In this document: positions 21,125 to 33,020 of the stretch, one piece after another | How positions within the stretch are numbered: the first letter of the stretch is position 1 | Layout: the number at the start of each line of letters is the position of its first letter | DNA from: Gigaspora margarita | Lineage: Eukaryota > Glomeromycota > Glomeromycetes > Diversisporales > Gigasporaceae | Reading direction: 5' to 3' | DNA: 64,000 nt | NCBI GenBank assembly: GCA_009809945.1 | Contig: WTPW01001277.1 | Span: forward strand, 122,180 to 186,179 | Made by a program: the position numbers and the translations under genes | Notes under the pieces: model-generated | What the model was told of the DNA's origin: nothing | Database searches by the model: none | Seen by the model: only the letters and a program-made list of their open reading frames with translations

Positions 21125-22815
21125 ATAAATAATTTTTAATTCCAATTGCTTAACAAAATTTAAATTTGCTAACTTTGAAAATTGATTTAATAAAATTTTA
21201 CAAATATTTAGTTGAAGATATTATAATACTCTTTTAATCAAATTTGATTAACTTTTTTTATTCAAATTCTGCTGCTTTTTATAATTAAAACAACAAAAAA
21301 TTGTTCAAATTTGATCAGTTAAGTTGATATTGCAATATCTTTAATTAAAGTTTTGTAAATAAAATTTTTGTTGCTGTTTATATAGTATATTTGATAGATA
21401 TCTTAGAATTTTACAAAACTTTAATCAAAGATAACATGATACCCGACTGACCAAATTCAACCAACTTTGTTTTTTAAATTCTATTGCTTTCTACAATTAA
21501 AAAAAAAAAGTTGGTCAAATTTGGTCAGATGGGTATTAAGATATTTTTGATTAAAGTTTTGTAACCAAATTTTTTGTTGCTGCTTATATAGATATTTAAT
21601 AGATATTTTAGAATTTTACAAACCTTTGATTGAAGATAATATAATACTCATTTAACCAAATTTGACCAATATATATTTTTAATTCTATTGCCTTCTACAA
21701 TTAAAAAAAAAGTTGATCAAATTTGATCAAGTAGGTATCAATATATGGGGTAAAGTTAATAGAAAACAGGCAAATTGTTTTTAATAACTTTTTTTAAAAA
21801 TTTGAATTGAAATATTTTAGCAATTATCAAATCAAAATTTAATAAATTTTTTTTTATTTTAATTTTATAACTATATAGATTTAGAATAAAAAAAAGTTTA
21901 TTAGATTTGGTTTGATAAATGTTAAGATATTTTGATCTAAAGTTTAAAAAACTTTTATTTAGAAAATATTGCCTGTTTTCTATTGACCTCCTCCTATATT
22001 TTCAATCAAGGCTTTGTAAAATTCTAAAATAAGCTATGGTAAAAAAATTTGGTTACAAAACTTTGATTAAAAATAACATGATGTTTACCTAACCAAATTT
22101 AGGTAACTTTTTTTTTAATTCTAATACTTTTTATAATTAAAAAAAAAAGTTAGTTGAATTTGGTCAAGAGATGTTATATTATCTTTAATCAAAGTTTTGT
22201 AACCAAGTTTTTTCACTATAGCTTATATGATAAATATTTTAAAATTTTACAAAACTTTGATTAAAGATATTTTGGTACCTACCTAATTAAATTTAACCAA
22301 ATTTTTTTTTTTAATTGTAGAAAGTAGTAGAATTAAAAAAAAAGTTGGTTGAATTTGATCAGATGGATATCACATTATCTTAATCAAAATTTTGTAAAAT
22401 TATAAAATATCTATTAAATACTATATATAAGCTATAGTGAAAAAATTTGGTTACAAAACTTTAATTGAAGATAATATACACCTACCTGATCAAATTTGAC
22501 TAACACTTTTCTTTTAATTGTAGAAAGCAATAGAATTAAAAAAAAAGTTGGCTAAATTTGGTTAGGTAGATGTTACATTATCTTTAATTAAAGTTTTGTA
22601 ACAAATTTTTTTACTGTAGCTTATATGATAAATGTTTAAAATTTTACAAAACTTTGATCAAAATAATATGACACCACCTGACCAAGTTCGACCAACTTTT
22701 TTTTTAATTTCATTGCTTTTTACAATTAAAAAAAAAAAGTTGGTTGAATTTGGTTAGATGGGTATCATATTATTTTCAATCAAAGTTCTGTAACCAAATT
22801 TTTTGCTATAGCTTA
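21125..22815. repeat. Tandem array of hairpin units (~200 bp each)
   Basis: About eight units. Each contains an inverted repeat in which CAAATTTGACCAACTTTTTTT and its complement AAAAAGTTGGTCAAATTTG surround a short centre (ATTGCTTTCTACAATT or similar, near 21270, 21485, 21690, 22125, 22320, 22520 and 22715). Units are joined by stretches such as TTACAAAACTTTGATTAAAGAT that are themselves inverted. The array therefore has alternating dyad centres. One unit near 21860 is a diverged form. Non-coding. Confidence 0.8.
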
Positions 22816-23030
22816 TAGTGCTTTCTGTAAGTATCTGACCCCTAGCAACTTCCTAGAGTTAATTTGCAATGCCTTAAAATTTTTAGTACATAAAGAGTAT
22901 CACAAATATAGATTATCTATATTTTTTTGTGATCAATAAACCTCTATATAAGATTATCACATGATCATAAAGTTCATGCATTTTTATATATGATAATTAT
23001 TACCTCTAAGTTTTTAAATAAAAATATCTT
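22816..23030. other. Spacer between hairpin arrays
   Basis: Contains GTATCTGACCCCTAGCAACT, similar in style to the sequence around 23660-23690 (GTTATCTGGGATCGGATACTT). No feature recognised. Confidence 0.3.
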
Positions 23031-23490
23031 TGCATTGTCATGATCAATTTTAATGTTTGATGGCTTTTTTTAATTTTACATATATGTAGAATTAAAAAGA
23101 GTTATCAAGCATTAAAATTGATTATATTGATACTTAGATATTTTTATTTAAAATTTAGTTAGTTATTAAAAATTTTTTAAAAAACTTAAATGTATATATT
23201 TTGATAATCATATAACCAATTTTAATGTTTAAGGGCTTTTTTGAATTCTACATGCATATAGAATTCAAAAAAGCCTTTAAATATTAAAATTAATTATATT
23301 ATTGTCAAAATATTTTTGTTTAAATTTTGTTAGAATTAAATAGTTATTTAATTTTTTCTTAAATTTTTAGCCATAATATTTTGAGACCAGCCTAGCCCAT
23401 ATCAACATTTGAGACCTCTTTTGAATTCTACAAGACTGTAGAAGTCAAAAAAGCCCTTAAACATTAAGATTAACTGCATTGTTATTAGTA
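23030..23490. repeat. Three hairpin units of a second family
   Basis: AATTTTAATGTTTGATGGCTT...(centre CTACATATATGTAG)...inverted complement, repeated at about 23050-23130, 23215-23300 and 23400-23480. Same architecture as the flanking array but unrelated sequence. Confidence 0.7.
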
Positions 23491-23689
23491 AATTATATTA
23501 ATTTTAAAAAAAAAGTGGGCTATGATATATGTTCATATGAGTATAGTAATTTTTATTATAGGTACCCAACATGGATGTTTTATTATCTACAAAAAAGTAT
23601 GAATAATTAGCTTTTATGATATTCTTTTGCTAAAAAAAATTTAAAATTGCTTCAAATCCTGTTATCTGGGATCGGATACTTATATAACA

Positions 23690-24060
23690 GGTACTGTATA
23701 TATTTTATATTTGATAAAATTTTAAAAAAATTTGATTGAAGATAATATGATATTTACCTAATCAAATTCAACCAACTTTTTTTTTTAATTATAAAAAACA
23801 ATAGAATTAAAAAAAAAAGTTGGTCAAATTTGGTTAGGTAGATATTATATTATCTTTGATCAAAGTTTTGTACCCAAATTTTTTTGCTATAGTTTATATA
23901 TTAAAACTTTAATAGAAAATAATATGATACCTATTTGACCAAATTTGACTAAAACTTTTTTTTAATTCTACTGCTTTCTATAATTAAAAAAAAAAATTGG
24001 TTGAATTTTGGTCAGGTAGATATCACATTATTTTTGATCAAAGTACTAGGAACTAAATAA
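23690..24060. repeat. Hairpin array, two more units
   Basis: Two further units of the 21125-22815 family with centres near 23793 and 23975. They are separated from the main array by the second hairpin family. Confidence 0.75.
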
Positions 24061-24700
24061 AATGAAATATATAAAAAGAAATGATATATGTTTCTAAAAA
24101 TCTAATTTTCGATTGGTTAATATGTAGAAATATTAGTCAAATTGAAAAAAATTAGCCAAGCTAGCTTAGCCAATAAGTATTAAAAATAAATACTAAAAGA
24201 AGAAAATTGATTAAGCTAAACTAAACCAAGAAAATTATTGGTTTGATCATAGCCAAAAATTATAATTGGTCAAAATTACTAGATTTATCTACCAAACAAA
24301 TTTATTATATATAGTTGCCAAATAATATATTTGATATAATTATTTGGCAAGCACTATTATAGTAAGCTGCTAGATAATGACTATTAATTATTAAACTTTT
24401 TTTAGAGCTAATACAAACTGTATCACAAAATGCAATTTAATCTCATTTTTGATAATTTTATTATAGTATGGTTAATATCTGTTAATATCTGAAGTTTTAG
24501 TCTTTTTCATTATAGATTTTAGCATTGAATCTATACTTGTAGCTACAATTTGACTAATAATATACTTATTTGACATACTTTATATAAATATCAAATAATT
24601 TTAGTAAAACTTATTTAGTTTCTTTCTAATTACAAATTTTTATTCATTTTTTAAAAGATAATAAAAATCTGTATATTGTATTTGGAGATAGCTAAGAGAA
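24061..24700. other. Unassigned AT-rich sequence
   Basis: Degenerate words such as TTGGCTAA and TTGGTCAAA recur at 24110-24270. No gene seen. Confidence 0.3.
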
Positions 24701-24709
24701 GTACTATTT

Positions 24710-24902
24710 ATTGTCACAGATCATAATTTAAAATAAAATCTATATTTTCTACTTAACTTGCTAACCTTCTAAAACTCACAATACTTGTTTATTATAACTT
24801 TTTTTAAAACTAAACCCTAATCCTAACTCCTAACTCTAAAATATGTTGTCAAGATTTTATACTATAATTTCATTTTAATCTAGTTTTTATTTTAATCTGC
24901 CA
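24710..24902 (-). repeat. Inverted copy of 62818-63020
   Basis: Reads as the complement of 62818-63020. Shared landmarks are TATTTTCTACTTAACTTGC (inverted at about 62978), AACTAAACCCTAATCCTAAC-like sequence, and TTTTATACTATAATTTCATT. The inner CCCTAATCCTAACTCCTAAC is telomere-like but irregular. Nature unknown. Confidence 0.65.
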
Positions 24903-25009
24903 CATTTATTATCTGATTTTTTGCTACTAAGAGGTACTTCTACTCTCTACCTGATAATCAAATACTGCAATTTAATTTGCTAAAATTATTAAAATTTTAA
25001 AAATTTTAA

Positions 25010-25550
25010 ACTTCAATATTAAATAACTTTTGAACCAGTAATTCATTTTGAATAATTTTACTACCAAAATATTCTGCTCAATGAGACGATTCCAACAAGC
25101 CAAAATTTATCAAAATCCAATTACAGGCTTTCAAGATCATTATAGATTTGTATTGCTTTAATTATATTATTTTCATAAATATTAAAAATTATTATTAAAG
25201 ATTTTATAAACTTCAATATTAAATAATTTTTGAACCAATAATTCATTTTGAATAATTTTACTACCAAAATGCTTGTTCCAATAAGACAATTCTAATGAAC
25301 CTAAAATTGTTAAATTCTAATTACAGGATCCAGAGATCATTATAACTTGTATTATTTTTAATAGATTTAATATATATTATATTAAAATAACACAAACCTA
25401 TAATGATTTCTGGATTCTGTAATTAGAATTTAACATTTTTAGCTTATTAGAATTATCTCATTGAGATGAGCATTTTGGTAGAAAAATCATCCAAAACAGA
25501 TTACTGGTTCAAAAGTTATTTAATATTAAAATTTATAGGGTATAGTAATT
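25010..25550. repeat. Foldback with two direct units in the left arm
   Basis: AATATTAAATAACTTTTGAA and ACTACCAAAATnnTnnnCTC...GAGAnnATTCnAA occur at about 25015, again at 25215, and inverted at 25420-25540, giving a palindrome centred near 25385. The same motifs form the arms of the element at 60696-61598 and occur at 26995-27190. Confidence 0.7.
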
Positions 25551-25554
25551 TAAA

Positions 25555-25690
25555 ATAGTGGTCAAGTTGTTATTTCCCAAGTAGTAGGCTATGAGTTCAA
25601 ATCCCACTTGGTGCTGGTTTGAAAATTAATATTACACCTAAGTTACTGAACTAATCTTTGTCGATAGGTTGGATCATGCAAAGATCTGTA
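25555..25690 (+). mobile_element. tRNA-like SINE head and body
   Basis: TGGTCAAGTTGT is one mismatch from the A-box pattern and GAGTTCAAATCCCACTTGG matches the B box at the expected distance. The following TTGAAAATTAATATT...GTTACTGAACT matches the body of the SINE at 13925 (minus strand). Degenerate as a tRNA. No target duplication identified. Confidence 0.55.
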
Positions 25691-26200
25691 ACTTGGATCA
25701 TACTATTAAAATGAGAGTTTCTAGAAATAGAATTGTATAATACCTAGGAGCCTGAAGATCAGAACTTGTTTGACAAGACCTGAGTGAAAAAGCCAGACTT
25801 TCGACAGTACTATAAAACATATTTGTATTGGGTTTCAAAAAACCTAATGTTAGGACTTTCGGGTATAAATCCTTACTAACCAGACTGTTGGAGTTGCACC
25901 AGAGAAAAAGATCATATGTTACAAAAGCATAAACCAAGAAAAGGGAGACCATAAAGGTATTCTAAAGTCTGGCTGATTAATCCTTCTGGATAACTAGATT
26001 GAAAGTTTTGTGAATTACCAGAATATGCTCATAAAGATGAAAAGATAGGGTACTGGAATCTAAAAACTCTATAAGAGCAAGGTAATAGTAGCAGTTTAAT
26101 AATTCACTCTGACTGCAAGTATACAGGTAAAGGTGTAGCATATGTTATCTAAAAAACTAGCATTTCTGGATTAAACGATGTTATATTAGTATAAATATTA
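25690..26200 (+). pseudogene. Unidentified coding-like fossil, copy 1
   Basis: Less AT-rich than the surroundings. Parts align with 57780-58560 on the same strand, for example GGATnACTnGATTGAAAGTTT at about 25988 and at 58030. Short translated pieces such as IHSDCKYTGKGVAYVI (near 26090-26150) resemble an RNase H-like strand, but this is weak. It may be the tail of a LINE-type element. Stops and frame breaks are frequent. The largest open frame on the minus strand is probably incidental. Confidence 0.35.
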
Positions 26201-26305
26201 AGAATAGTATAAATTTTATTGAACCAATCAAATCTGTAGTATTAACTTTAGTAGAAAAACTTTTCTCTGTTCTTAAAAAGGAGCTCTTTTCACTATAATT
26301 TCTAT
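26201..26305. other. Spacer
   Basis: Unassigned sequence continuing the fossil without clear frame. Confidence 0.3.
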
Positions 26306-26308
26306 GAT

Positions 26309-26475
26309 AGTATAATATCTTAGTATATTATCATAGTACATTATCATAGTATGTTATCATAGTACATTATCATAGTACATTATCATAGTACAATATCTTA
26401 GTACGTTATCTTAGTACGTTATCTTAGTACGTTATCTTAGTACATTATATTAGTATGTTATCTTAGTACGTTATT
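26309..26475 (+). repeat. 13-bp minisatellite (TATCTTAGTACGT)
   Basis: About 13 head-to-tail units. An earlier variant TATCATAGTACAT predominates in the left half and TATCTTAGTACGT in the right half, suggesting two rounds of local expansion. Confidence 0.9.
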
Positions 26476-26479
26476 ATGA

Positions 26480-27390
26480 AAATTCCAAGTTTTTACAGAT
26501 ATATAAACTCTGCTTTTTCTCCCAAGGCAGAGCAAGTTCTATCCTTTACTTCTTTCCCTTTATAAAAATATTTGTACTTAAAAATATTATATCTAATAAA
26601 TTGATATTATCCTTTGACTATAAATCTTTTATCTTTATACTTAATTTTTTTATTTTCTTGTTTAAATTTTCTCTTTATCTTTACATTCTTTACCTCTTAC
26701 ATGTTAAGTCAAGTGATATAGTTTCTTGCCTAAAAGTTACTATATTACAACGATATACAGGTTATGCATATATGGGAGCTACAGTTGATAAAATAGTATA
26801 TGACCCTTCCTATATGCAAACCATAGCTTGGTTCTGAGCTTGGGACTTAGTCACTCTCCATATTCTGCATATGTATGAAATTTTGGGGTTCTGTATAAAT
26901 ATATTGCCTTGGCGAAACTTTCTAAAAACATTTAACTAATAGAAAATTCTAAAAAAAAATATATATTAAAGTTTATAAAATCTTTAATAATAATTTTTAA
27001 TATATATATGAAAATAATATAATTAAAGCAATACAAATCTATAATGATTTTGGGATCCTGTTATTGGATTTTGATAAATTTAGGCTCATTAAAATCATCT
27101 TATTAGGCTAAATATTTTAGTAATAAAATTATCTAAAACCGATCACTAGTTCAAATATTATTTAATATTAAAGTTTAAATTTTTTAAAATTTTAACAATT
27201 TTAGCTAATCAAAAGTTATTTGCTATTAGGAGCTAATAATTTTCTGATTCTTCTTCTATTCTAAAAATTAGATAATAAATAGCACTCCTCTAAATAACTT
27301 ATACAAAAATTATTTGGTATTTATAAATAAAGTAATTTATTTATTAAGTTATTGATAAATAATTTGATTGAGAATATAATTTGTTCATCC
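26480..27390. other. Unassigned sequence with a foldback fragment
   Basis: 26480-26980 has no recognised feature. A short AT-rich frame at 26601-26837 has no domain and I do not accept it as a gene. 26995-27190 repeats the 25010-25550 foldback motif (GATnATTTTGGGATCCTG, TTCAAATATTATTTAATATT). Confidence 0.35.
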
Positions 27391-27539
27391 ATGACATGTT
27401 GCATCCTGTGATTTGATCAATCAAATCATTCGATTTTGTAGTCAAAAAATAATTTTTTAAAAATTAAAGTTTTTACTTAATAAAGTGTAATATATATATA
27501 TATAATAGCATACTATATAACATAACATTTTATTCTGAA

Positions 27540-27790
27540 CAACTTTTTCTACATTAGCAAATTTATAGTAGCAAAATCTTTCAAAAGATCTTGCGAACAT
27601 GCAAAATCTTTCGAAAGATCTTGCATATTGCAATATATTTCGAAATATTTTGCAATATATTTCAAAATATTTCAGGTTTCGAAATATTTCGAAAAAGTTT
27701 TCAAAATATTTTGAAAGTGAATTCAAAATATTTTTTGAAATATTTTGGTTCGAAATAATTCGAAATAATTTCGAAATATTTTAGATCTGA
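27540..27790. repeat. TTCGAAATATTTTG dyad-rich arm
   Basis: Dense overlapping palindromic words (CTTTCGAAAGATCTTGC, AATATTTCGAAATATTT). The counterpart is at 39870-40030 (AAATCTTTGAAAGATT, CTTTCGAAAGATTTTGG). It likely forms the subterminal arm of copy C. Reading frames across it on both strands are by-products of the repeat. Confidence 0.65.
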
Positions 27791-28842
27791 AAACCAAGCT
27801 GGATCAGTAGATCTGTAATCTGGATCATACCAAGGATGCACTTGACTATATTTTGAAATACTTTAAAATTTTGTATGATTTATCAAAATTAATCTACAAA
27901 TTCTGTATTACAAGATCAGATTAGATCTTTTGTTTATAAATTAGATCTTCTACATTGTTTTTTTCATTTCGTTTTGTTTTTTTTCCTTTTGCTTTGTTTA
28001 TATTGTTTTTTTAGTTTTATTTTATTTTTTTTGTTTCATTTTTTGTTTTGTTTTTTTTTTATTTATTTATTTTTTTCATACTTTACAAGAACACCACCCT
28101 TTGCAAGAAAACCAACAACTTTTCGGCACTTTGCAAGAACACCAAGTTGATTTTGCAAGCTAACTCAGACTTCTGACACTTTGCAAGAACATCAACAACA
28201 ATTTCTAAATTTTTAAGAACGATCTTTAAAGAAATGTAGATACAAGTTTCCACAAGTTTTCGCAAGTTTTCGCAAGGTTCACTTTTATTTGACATTTGTT
28301 TTTTTGTTTTTGGCTTTTTTTTTTAAATTTTTTTTTATTAATTTATTTTATTCTGGCACTTTGTGAGAACAATCTTACTTCCTGGCACTTAGAAGAAAAC
28401 TAACCCAGACTTTTTTGCCATTTTGCAAACATTAACTTGGCTTTTAGCAATTTTTAAATTGTCAAAGAAATAGAGATTTGGAACTTCCTTTATTTTTTTT
28501 TTTATTCAGTTTTTTGTTTTTTTGTTTGTTTTTTTTACTTATTTTTTAATTTTTATTTTATATTCTTGACTTCTTTGGCATTTTACAAAAAACAATCTAA
28601 CTTTTCTAGCACTTTACAAGAACACCAACTTTAAGAACACCAACTTTAACTTCTCTAGTATTTTGCAAGAATAAACTAGATTTTTCCAGCAATTTGCAAG
28701 AATACCAACACTTCTAAGAAGTAGTTTTTTTATTTTTTTACTTTTCTACTATTTTTAGGAAGTATTTAAAAAAAAGCGCGAATTAAAAATGATAGCCAAA
28801 CAAAAGAAAAGGACCCTAGACATCTCTTATATAGGTTATAAC

Positions 28843-29312
28843 AGGACCCTGAAATATATATAGATAGGTCAGGTATGAGTTTGCTTATTTTTGAGATTTT
28901 TTATGCAGATCTTTTCTATTTATAGTAATTTTTTGCTTATTTTTGAAGTTTTTTCTGCAGATCCTTCCTTTTTTAGGGGTCGTCTAAAGCCGTGTCCATC
29001 ACATGACATAGCACCAATAGGATTATTTATTTTGATCAACACGGATCAGCCCGAAGAGACAAAAACAGCGAAAAAAAAGCGAAAGTCGCAAAAATACAAG
29101 AAACAACAGTCTAAACCTATCTTGGTGCATTAATAAAAAATGTCGGGAGGACAATTTTACTATAAGATATGCTCTAACTCTAACCCAAACTCACCCTTAC
29201 CCTAACTTTAATTAAAAAATCAAAAACACGTGACTGGACACGGCTTTAGACGTCCCCCTTTTTTAGTAAACCTATAATTAACCTGACCTATCTATGTATA
29301 TTTCGGGGTCCT
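28843..29312. mobile_element. AGGACCC-type element, short form (470 bp)
   Basis: Ends AGGACCCTGAAATATATATA and (inverted) AGGACCCCGAAATATACATA, continuing GATAGGTCAGGT on both sides. A perfect 8-bp duplication GTTATAAC lies at 28835-28842 and 29313-29320. It is inserted in the left terminal region of the 10.5-kb element; the joined target GGTTATAAC-TGATCTGTATAAA resembles 3566-3590. It carries a further element at 28976-29257. Same family as 11129-13895. Confidence 0.9.
28976..29257. mobile_element. 282-bp TIR element with 8-bp duplication, nested in 28843-29312
   Basis: Starts GGGGTCGTCTAAAGCCGTGT and ends ACACGGCTTTAGACGTCCCC, 19 of 20 positions inverted-identical. A perfect 8-bp duplication CTTTTTTA flanks it (28968-28975, 29258-29265). 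Interior includes CTCTAACTCTAACCC... CTTACCCTAAC, a telomere-like stretch also found in the MITEs at 14165 and 56935. A short frame crossing its left border is incidental. hAT-like by duplication length. Confidence 0.9.
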
Positions 29313-29320
29313 GTTATAAC

Positions 29321-29470
29321 TGATCTGTATAAATTTAGATATTTTTGCTATCTCTAAAATCAAGTAAATTTGCTAAAAGTTGGATTATTACATATAAACT
29401 TTATAGCAATTTGCTAAAAACTAAATTACTATATCTATTTTTATAAATCAAAATAATATATATATTTTTA
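29321..29470 (+). repeat. TTTGCTAAAA interior segment of the 10.5-kb element
   Basis: TGATCTGTATAAATTTAGATATTTTTGC and following match 3566-3680. At the other end, 39125-39290 has comparable TTTGCTAAAA words. It is the non-satellite part of the 10.5-kb element. Confidence 0.55.
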
Positions 29471-30432
29471 AGTGCTGAACAAATTTTCTTAGAGCACAAA
29501 GTTAGAATCAATTAGTAAAATTTTGAGAATCAAAGAATTTTTTAGTATTTTTATTAATAAAATTATATAAAATATTATAATTCTCAAAATTTTACTAATT
29601 TATTTTAACATTGTGCTCTAAGAAAACTTGTTCAGCACATAAAAATACATTATTCTAGCATAATTAATTTTATATTTCTTGAAAATTTAAGAGAAGATGC
29701 ATAATTTTTGATTTTTTGATTAAAAATTCCAAATTAAGCATCTTCACTTAAATTTTCAAAAAATATAAAAATAAATATGCCAGAATAATGTGTTTTTATG
29801 TTCTAAACAAGTTTTCTTAGAGTACAATATTAGAATCAATTAGTAAAATTTTGAGAATCTTAGAATTTTTTAGTATTTTTATTAATAAAATTATATAAAA
29901 TATTATAATTCTCAAAATTTTACTAATTGATTCTAATATTGTGCACTAAAAAACTTGTTTAGCACATAAATTATATTATTTTGTCATATTTACTTTTATA
30001 TTTCTTAAAAATTTAAAAGAAGATGCTTAATTTTGGATTTTTTGATCAAAAATCAAAAATTAAATATTTTTTCTTAAATTTTCAAGAAATATAAAACAAA
30101 ATATACTAAAATAATGTATTTTTATATGCTGAACAAGTTTTCTTAGAGCACGATATTAAAATTAATTAGTAAAATTTTTGAGAATCATAGAATTTTTAGT
30201 ATTTTTATTAATAAAATTTTATAAAATATTATAATTCTCAAAATTTTACTAATTGATTCTAACATTATACTCTAAGAAAACTTATGCAGCACATAAAAAT
30301 ACATTATTATAGTATATTTACTTTTATATTTCTTGAAAATTTAAGAGAAGGTGCTTAATTTTTGATTTTTTGATCAAAAAATTAAAAATTAAGCATTTTC
30401 TCTTAAATTTTTAAAAAATATAAAAGTAAATA
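29470..30432. repeat. 330-bp palindromic satellite, main block
   Basis: Three tandem units: ACTTGTTCAGCACATAAAnATA-type landmarks recur at about 29625, 29955 and 30285, spacing 330 bp. Each unit has two dyad centres: TTTTTGATTTTTTGATnAAAAA flanked by AAGCATCTTCnCTTAAATTTTC arms, and ATTTTTATTAATAAAATTAT flanked by AATTCTCAAAATTTTACTAATTGA-type arms. The array continues after interruptions at 35933, 38320 and 38988. Confidence 0.85.
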
Positions 30433-30489
30433 GGGAATATTGTTGTAGTGCTATAGCATTATAGTGCTATAGCACTGTGATGCGACCCT

Positions 30490-31849
30490 TATCTCATATG
30501 ATGTAAAAATAAAATAGTTTAATAAATTAATATTATAATATTAAAATNTTTATTTACTTTTGCTTGGCTATTTTTGCTATTTTCGCCTGATCACTTTTGC
30601 TTGACTGACTATTTCGCATAACCATCTTCGCTTGACCACTTTCGNATAACCATTTCNGTTAGACTACTTTTGTCAATACATAAAGTAAAACATACAAAAT
30701 TGTCTATTTATTCCAAAAATTGCTCTCAAAAGCGCTTTTTTTTGTGAAGTATTTTTTATATTGGTATGTATAGTGTTAATTTGAAAAGCAGCTTGATAGT
30801 ATCACAGGTACATTGTGAAAGTCTAAATTACCAGATTTCTTATTATTACTACTAACAACCTTAGTATTTAACTAAAATACTATACAACTAAAGTTCAAGG
30901 CTTCTAAACCCAGAATTGGCAGACAGAAAGAGGCGTGGAAAGACTTTGGTCTGGGTCTCAAGGTTTAGAGAGTCCTGTTATAGCAAAGTTAAGACAAGTA
31001 TATCGATTTTAATTCTTCTTACTATTCTTATTCTGGAGTATTTAGTCGCTACGAATTCTTAAAGTTTTTCTTTATTATAACTTATGGGATTCGAAAGTCT
31101 ATTTTCGATTGGGGTTCGACAATGATCATGAGATGAAATCGTGACAACTGCATAGATCAGATTTTCAATCTAAATTCCGATGGCAGAAAATGTGGTCAAA
31201 AATCAAAATTATGAGATATAATAAATATAAAGTCACGGGAATCAACAATCAATCAATATGGAATCATGGGGGCAATGGTTATTAACTAAGCTTTGATCAC
31301 AGGCAGTTATTGTTCAATATATGAGGCAATCAATGCTTTAATCAGGTATATTTTCTTATAAATATGATAGAGAAATTGGGTATTAATTCTTTTTTTACTT
31401 CACTCTTATTTTATTAATAACGATATGGATTCTATTGATGGTCATATGGGCAAGAATATTAATACGATGAATAATTGGCAAGGACGATAGGTTTGTCTTG
31501 TGGGTAAAATAAGTATGCGTTTTGATTATTTTTTTATTATAAAAGAAAATGGGTACAAACAAATGATAGTAATAATAGATCCTAGAGCTAACACTTCTAC
31601 TCTAATTTCGAAGGTTGAGACTCACAAAGTCCAATTCGTACTGAACTGTACTGAACTGTCCTTTCTTTCAATGAGCTTAAGGCTCTTATATGCTTTTAAT
31701 TATAGACTAAAAATCGATTCAATCGATTCTATAGAGTTTATTGATTCTTTCGACTCCATCTACTTTATCGATTCTATTTACTCTATTGAGTCCATCGAGC
31801 ACAGCTCAAATTCAGATTGTGCAGGTCAAATTTGCCTGTCACAATGTAT
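30490..31849. other. Left interior of the 5.5-kb element
   Basis: 30550-30670 has repeated CTTTTGCTTGACTGACTATTTTCGC-like words with isolated Ns. 30880-31500 is less AT-rich (GGCAGACAGAAAGAGGCGTGG, TGGAATCATGGGGGCAATGG), but no domain is recognisable in any frame. A 159-codon frame at 31500-31979 runs across the border of the next element and includes a low-complexity IDSIDS tract, so I do not call it a gene. Confidence 0.4.
31710..31805 (+). repeat. ATCGATTCTAT minisatellite
   Basis: Degenerate 9-15 bp units of TCGATTCTAT/TTGATTCTTT/TCGACTCCAT, giving a Ser/Ile/Asp-rich run in one frame. Looks like local slippage rather than protein selection. Confidence 0.6.
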
Positions 31850-32500
31850 TAAAGATGGCACCGAAACCTTTTTTGGCAATTCTGAAAGTTTCGGGTTTCG
31901 GATTGTAGCTTCCGAAACCTTATCCAAAACTCGAAACCTCGCCCAAAACCTGAAACCTCGACCGAAACCCGAACCTTAACTGAAACCCTGAAACTGCCAA
32001 AACATCAACAACTTATTTGTTTATTCTCTCCAAAGTTGGTGCCGAAACCCTTTCACGCCAAATCTGAAAGTTTCGCGCTTCAGATTATGTTTTCTGAAAC
32101 CTTACGTGAAACTCAAAACCTCACCTAAAACCTGAAACCTCATTCGAACTGAAACCTTACCTGAACAGTGTTGGCACATTGTCATTTAAAATAAATGACA
32201 CCTTGTCATATGACAAGTCATTCTTGTCATAAAAAAATCATTTATTTTTTTATGACTATACTTGTCATTTATAATTTATAGGCTGTTCAATAGCAAAAAA
32301 GTAATACCAATGTAGTTATGCACCATACTAAAATAAGAAACAAAGCAATAAACTTGCTATTGCGATGTGTAGTTGAATTAGTTTGTTTTGGAATTAACTA
32401 TCTTAATTTCTACCATAAATTTTTAGATTTTTAATTTAATTCAGATATTGTTCTTTTACAGAAATTGCTGTAAAAATTTATTTTGATCATAGGTTGTATA

Positions 32501-33020
32501 CCGTATTCCCGAAAATAAGCAAATCCAAAACGTAAAAACCTCTTTCATCCGAAAATAAGCTACCTCCATGATCGATGATGGTCTCTACATAGTAAAGGCT
32601 AAATTTTACTATGCAAATCATTCATAATCGCTTAAGTAAACTTAATCAGGAGGTCAAAATACATATACTCTAAAATTTTCATGCAAATCGGAGAACTTTT
32701 TATTATATGAGTTTTAATTTTTGCGTTCGACGAAAAAATTAAAAATTTTTTAAAAAATATATACGANGAATGTAAAAATTAAAACTCTAATAATAAAAAG
32801 TTCTCCAATTTGCATGAAAATTTCGAAGTATATGCATTTTGATCTCCTTAATAAGTTTACTTAAGCGATTTTGATCGATTAACATAGTAAAATTTGGACT
32901 TTACTATGTAACAACTACTTACGATCGCTAAAACCTCTTTCACCTGAAAATAAGCTACCCCCCGTTTTTTTTTACTTAAAATCGCCCAAAAAATGGTAGC
33001 TTATTTTCGGGAACCTACGG
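32501..33020. mobile_element. TA-flanked MITE, long form (520 bp), innermost level of the nest
   Basis: TA on both sides; ends CCGTATTCCCGAAAATAAGC and GCTTATTTTCGGGAACCTACGG. Inner inverted repeats CATAGTAAAGGCTAAATTTT and GTAAAAATTAAAACTC match the 18091-18642 copy. One N at 32766. Confidence 0.85.

Noticed and set aside
25698-25952. 84-codon minus-strand frame
   Set aside because: Opposite strand to the better-supported fossil shared with 57780-58560; no domain seen.
26309-26475. CRISPR array
   Set aside because: Units are 13 bp head to tail without spacers, in a eukaryotic context. The same holds for the other tandem arrays.
31500-31979. 159-codon frame with an Ile-Asp-Ser repeat
   Set aside because: It crosses the left border of the nested 3.0-kb element at 31850, and its repeat is a local minisatellite. 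No domain or homologue recognised.
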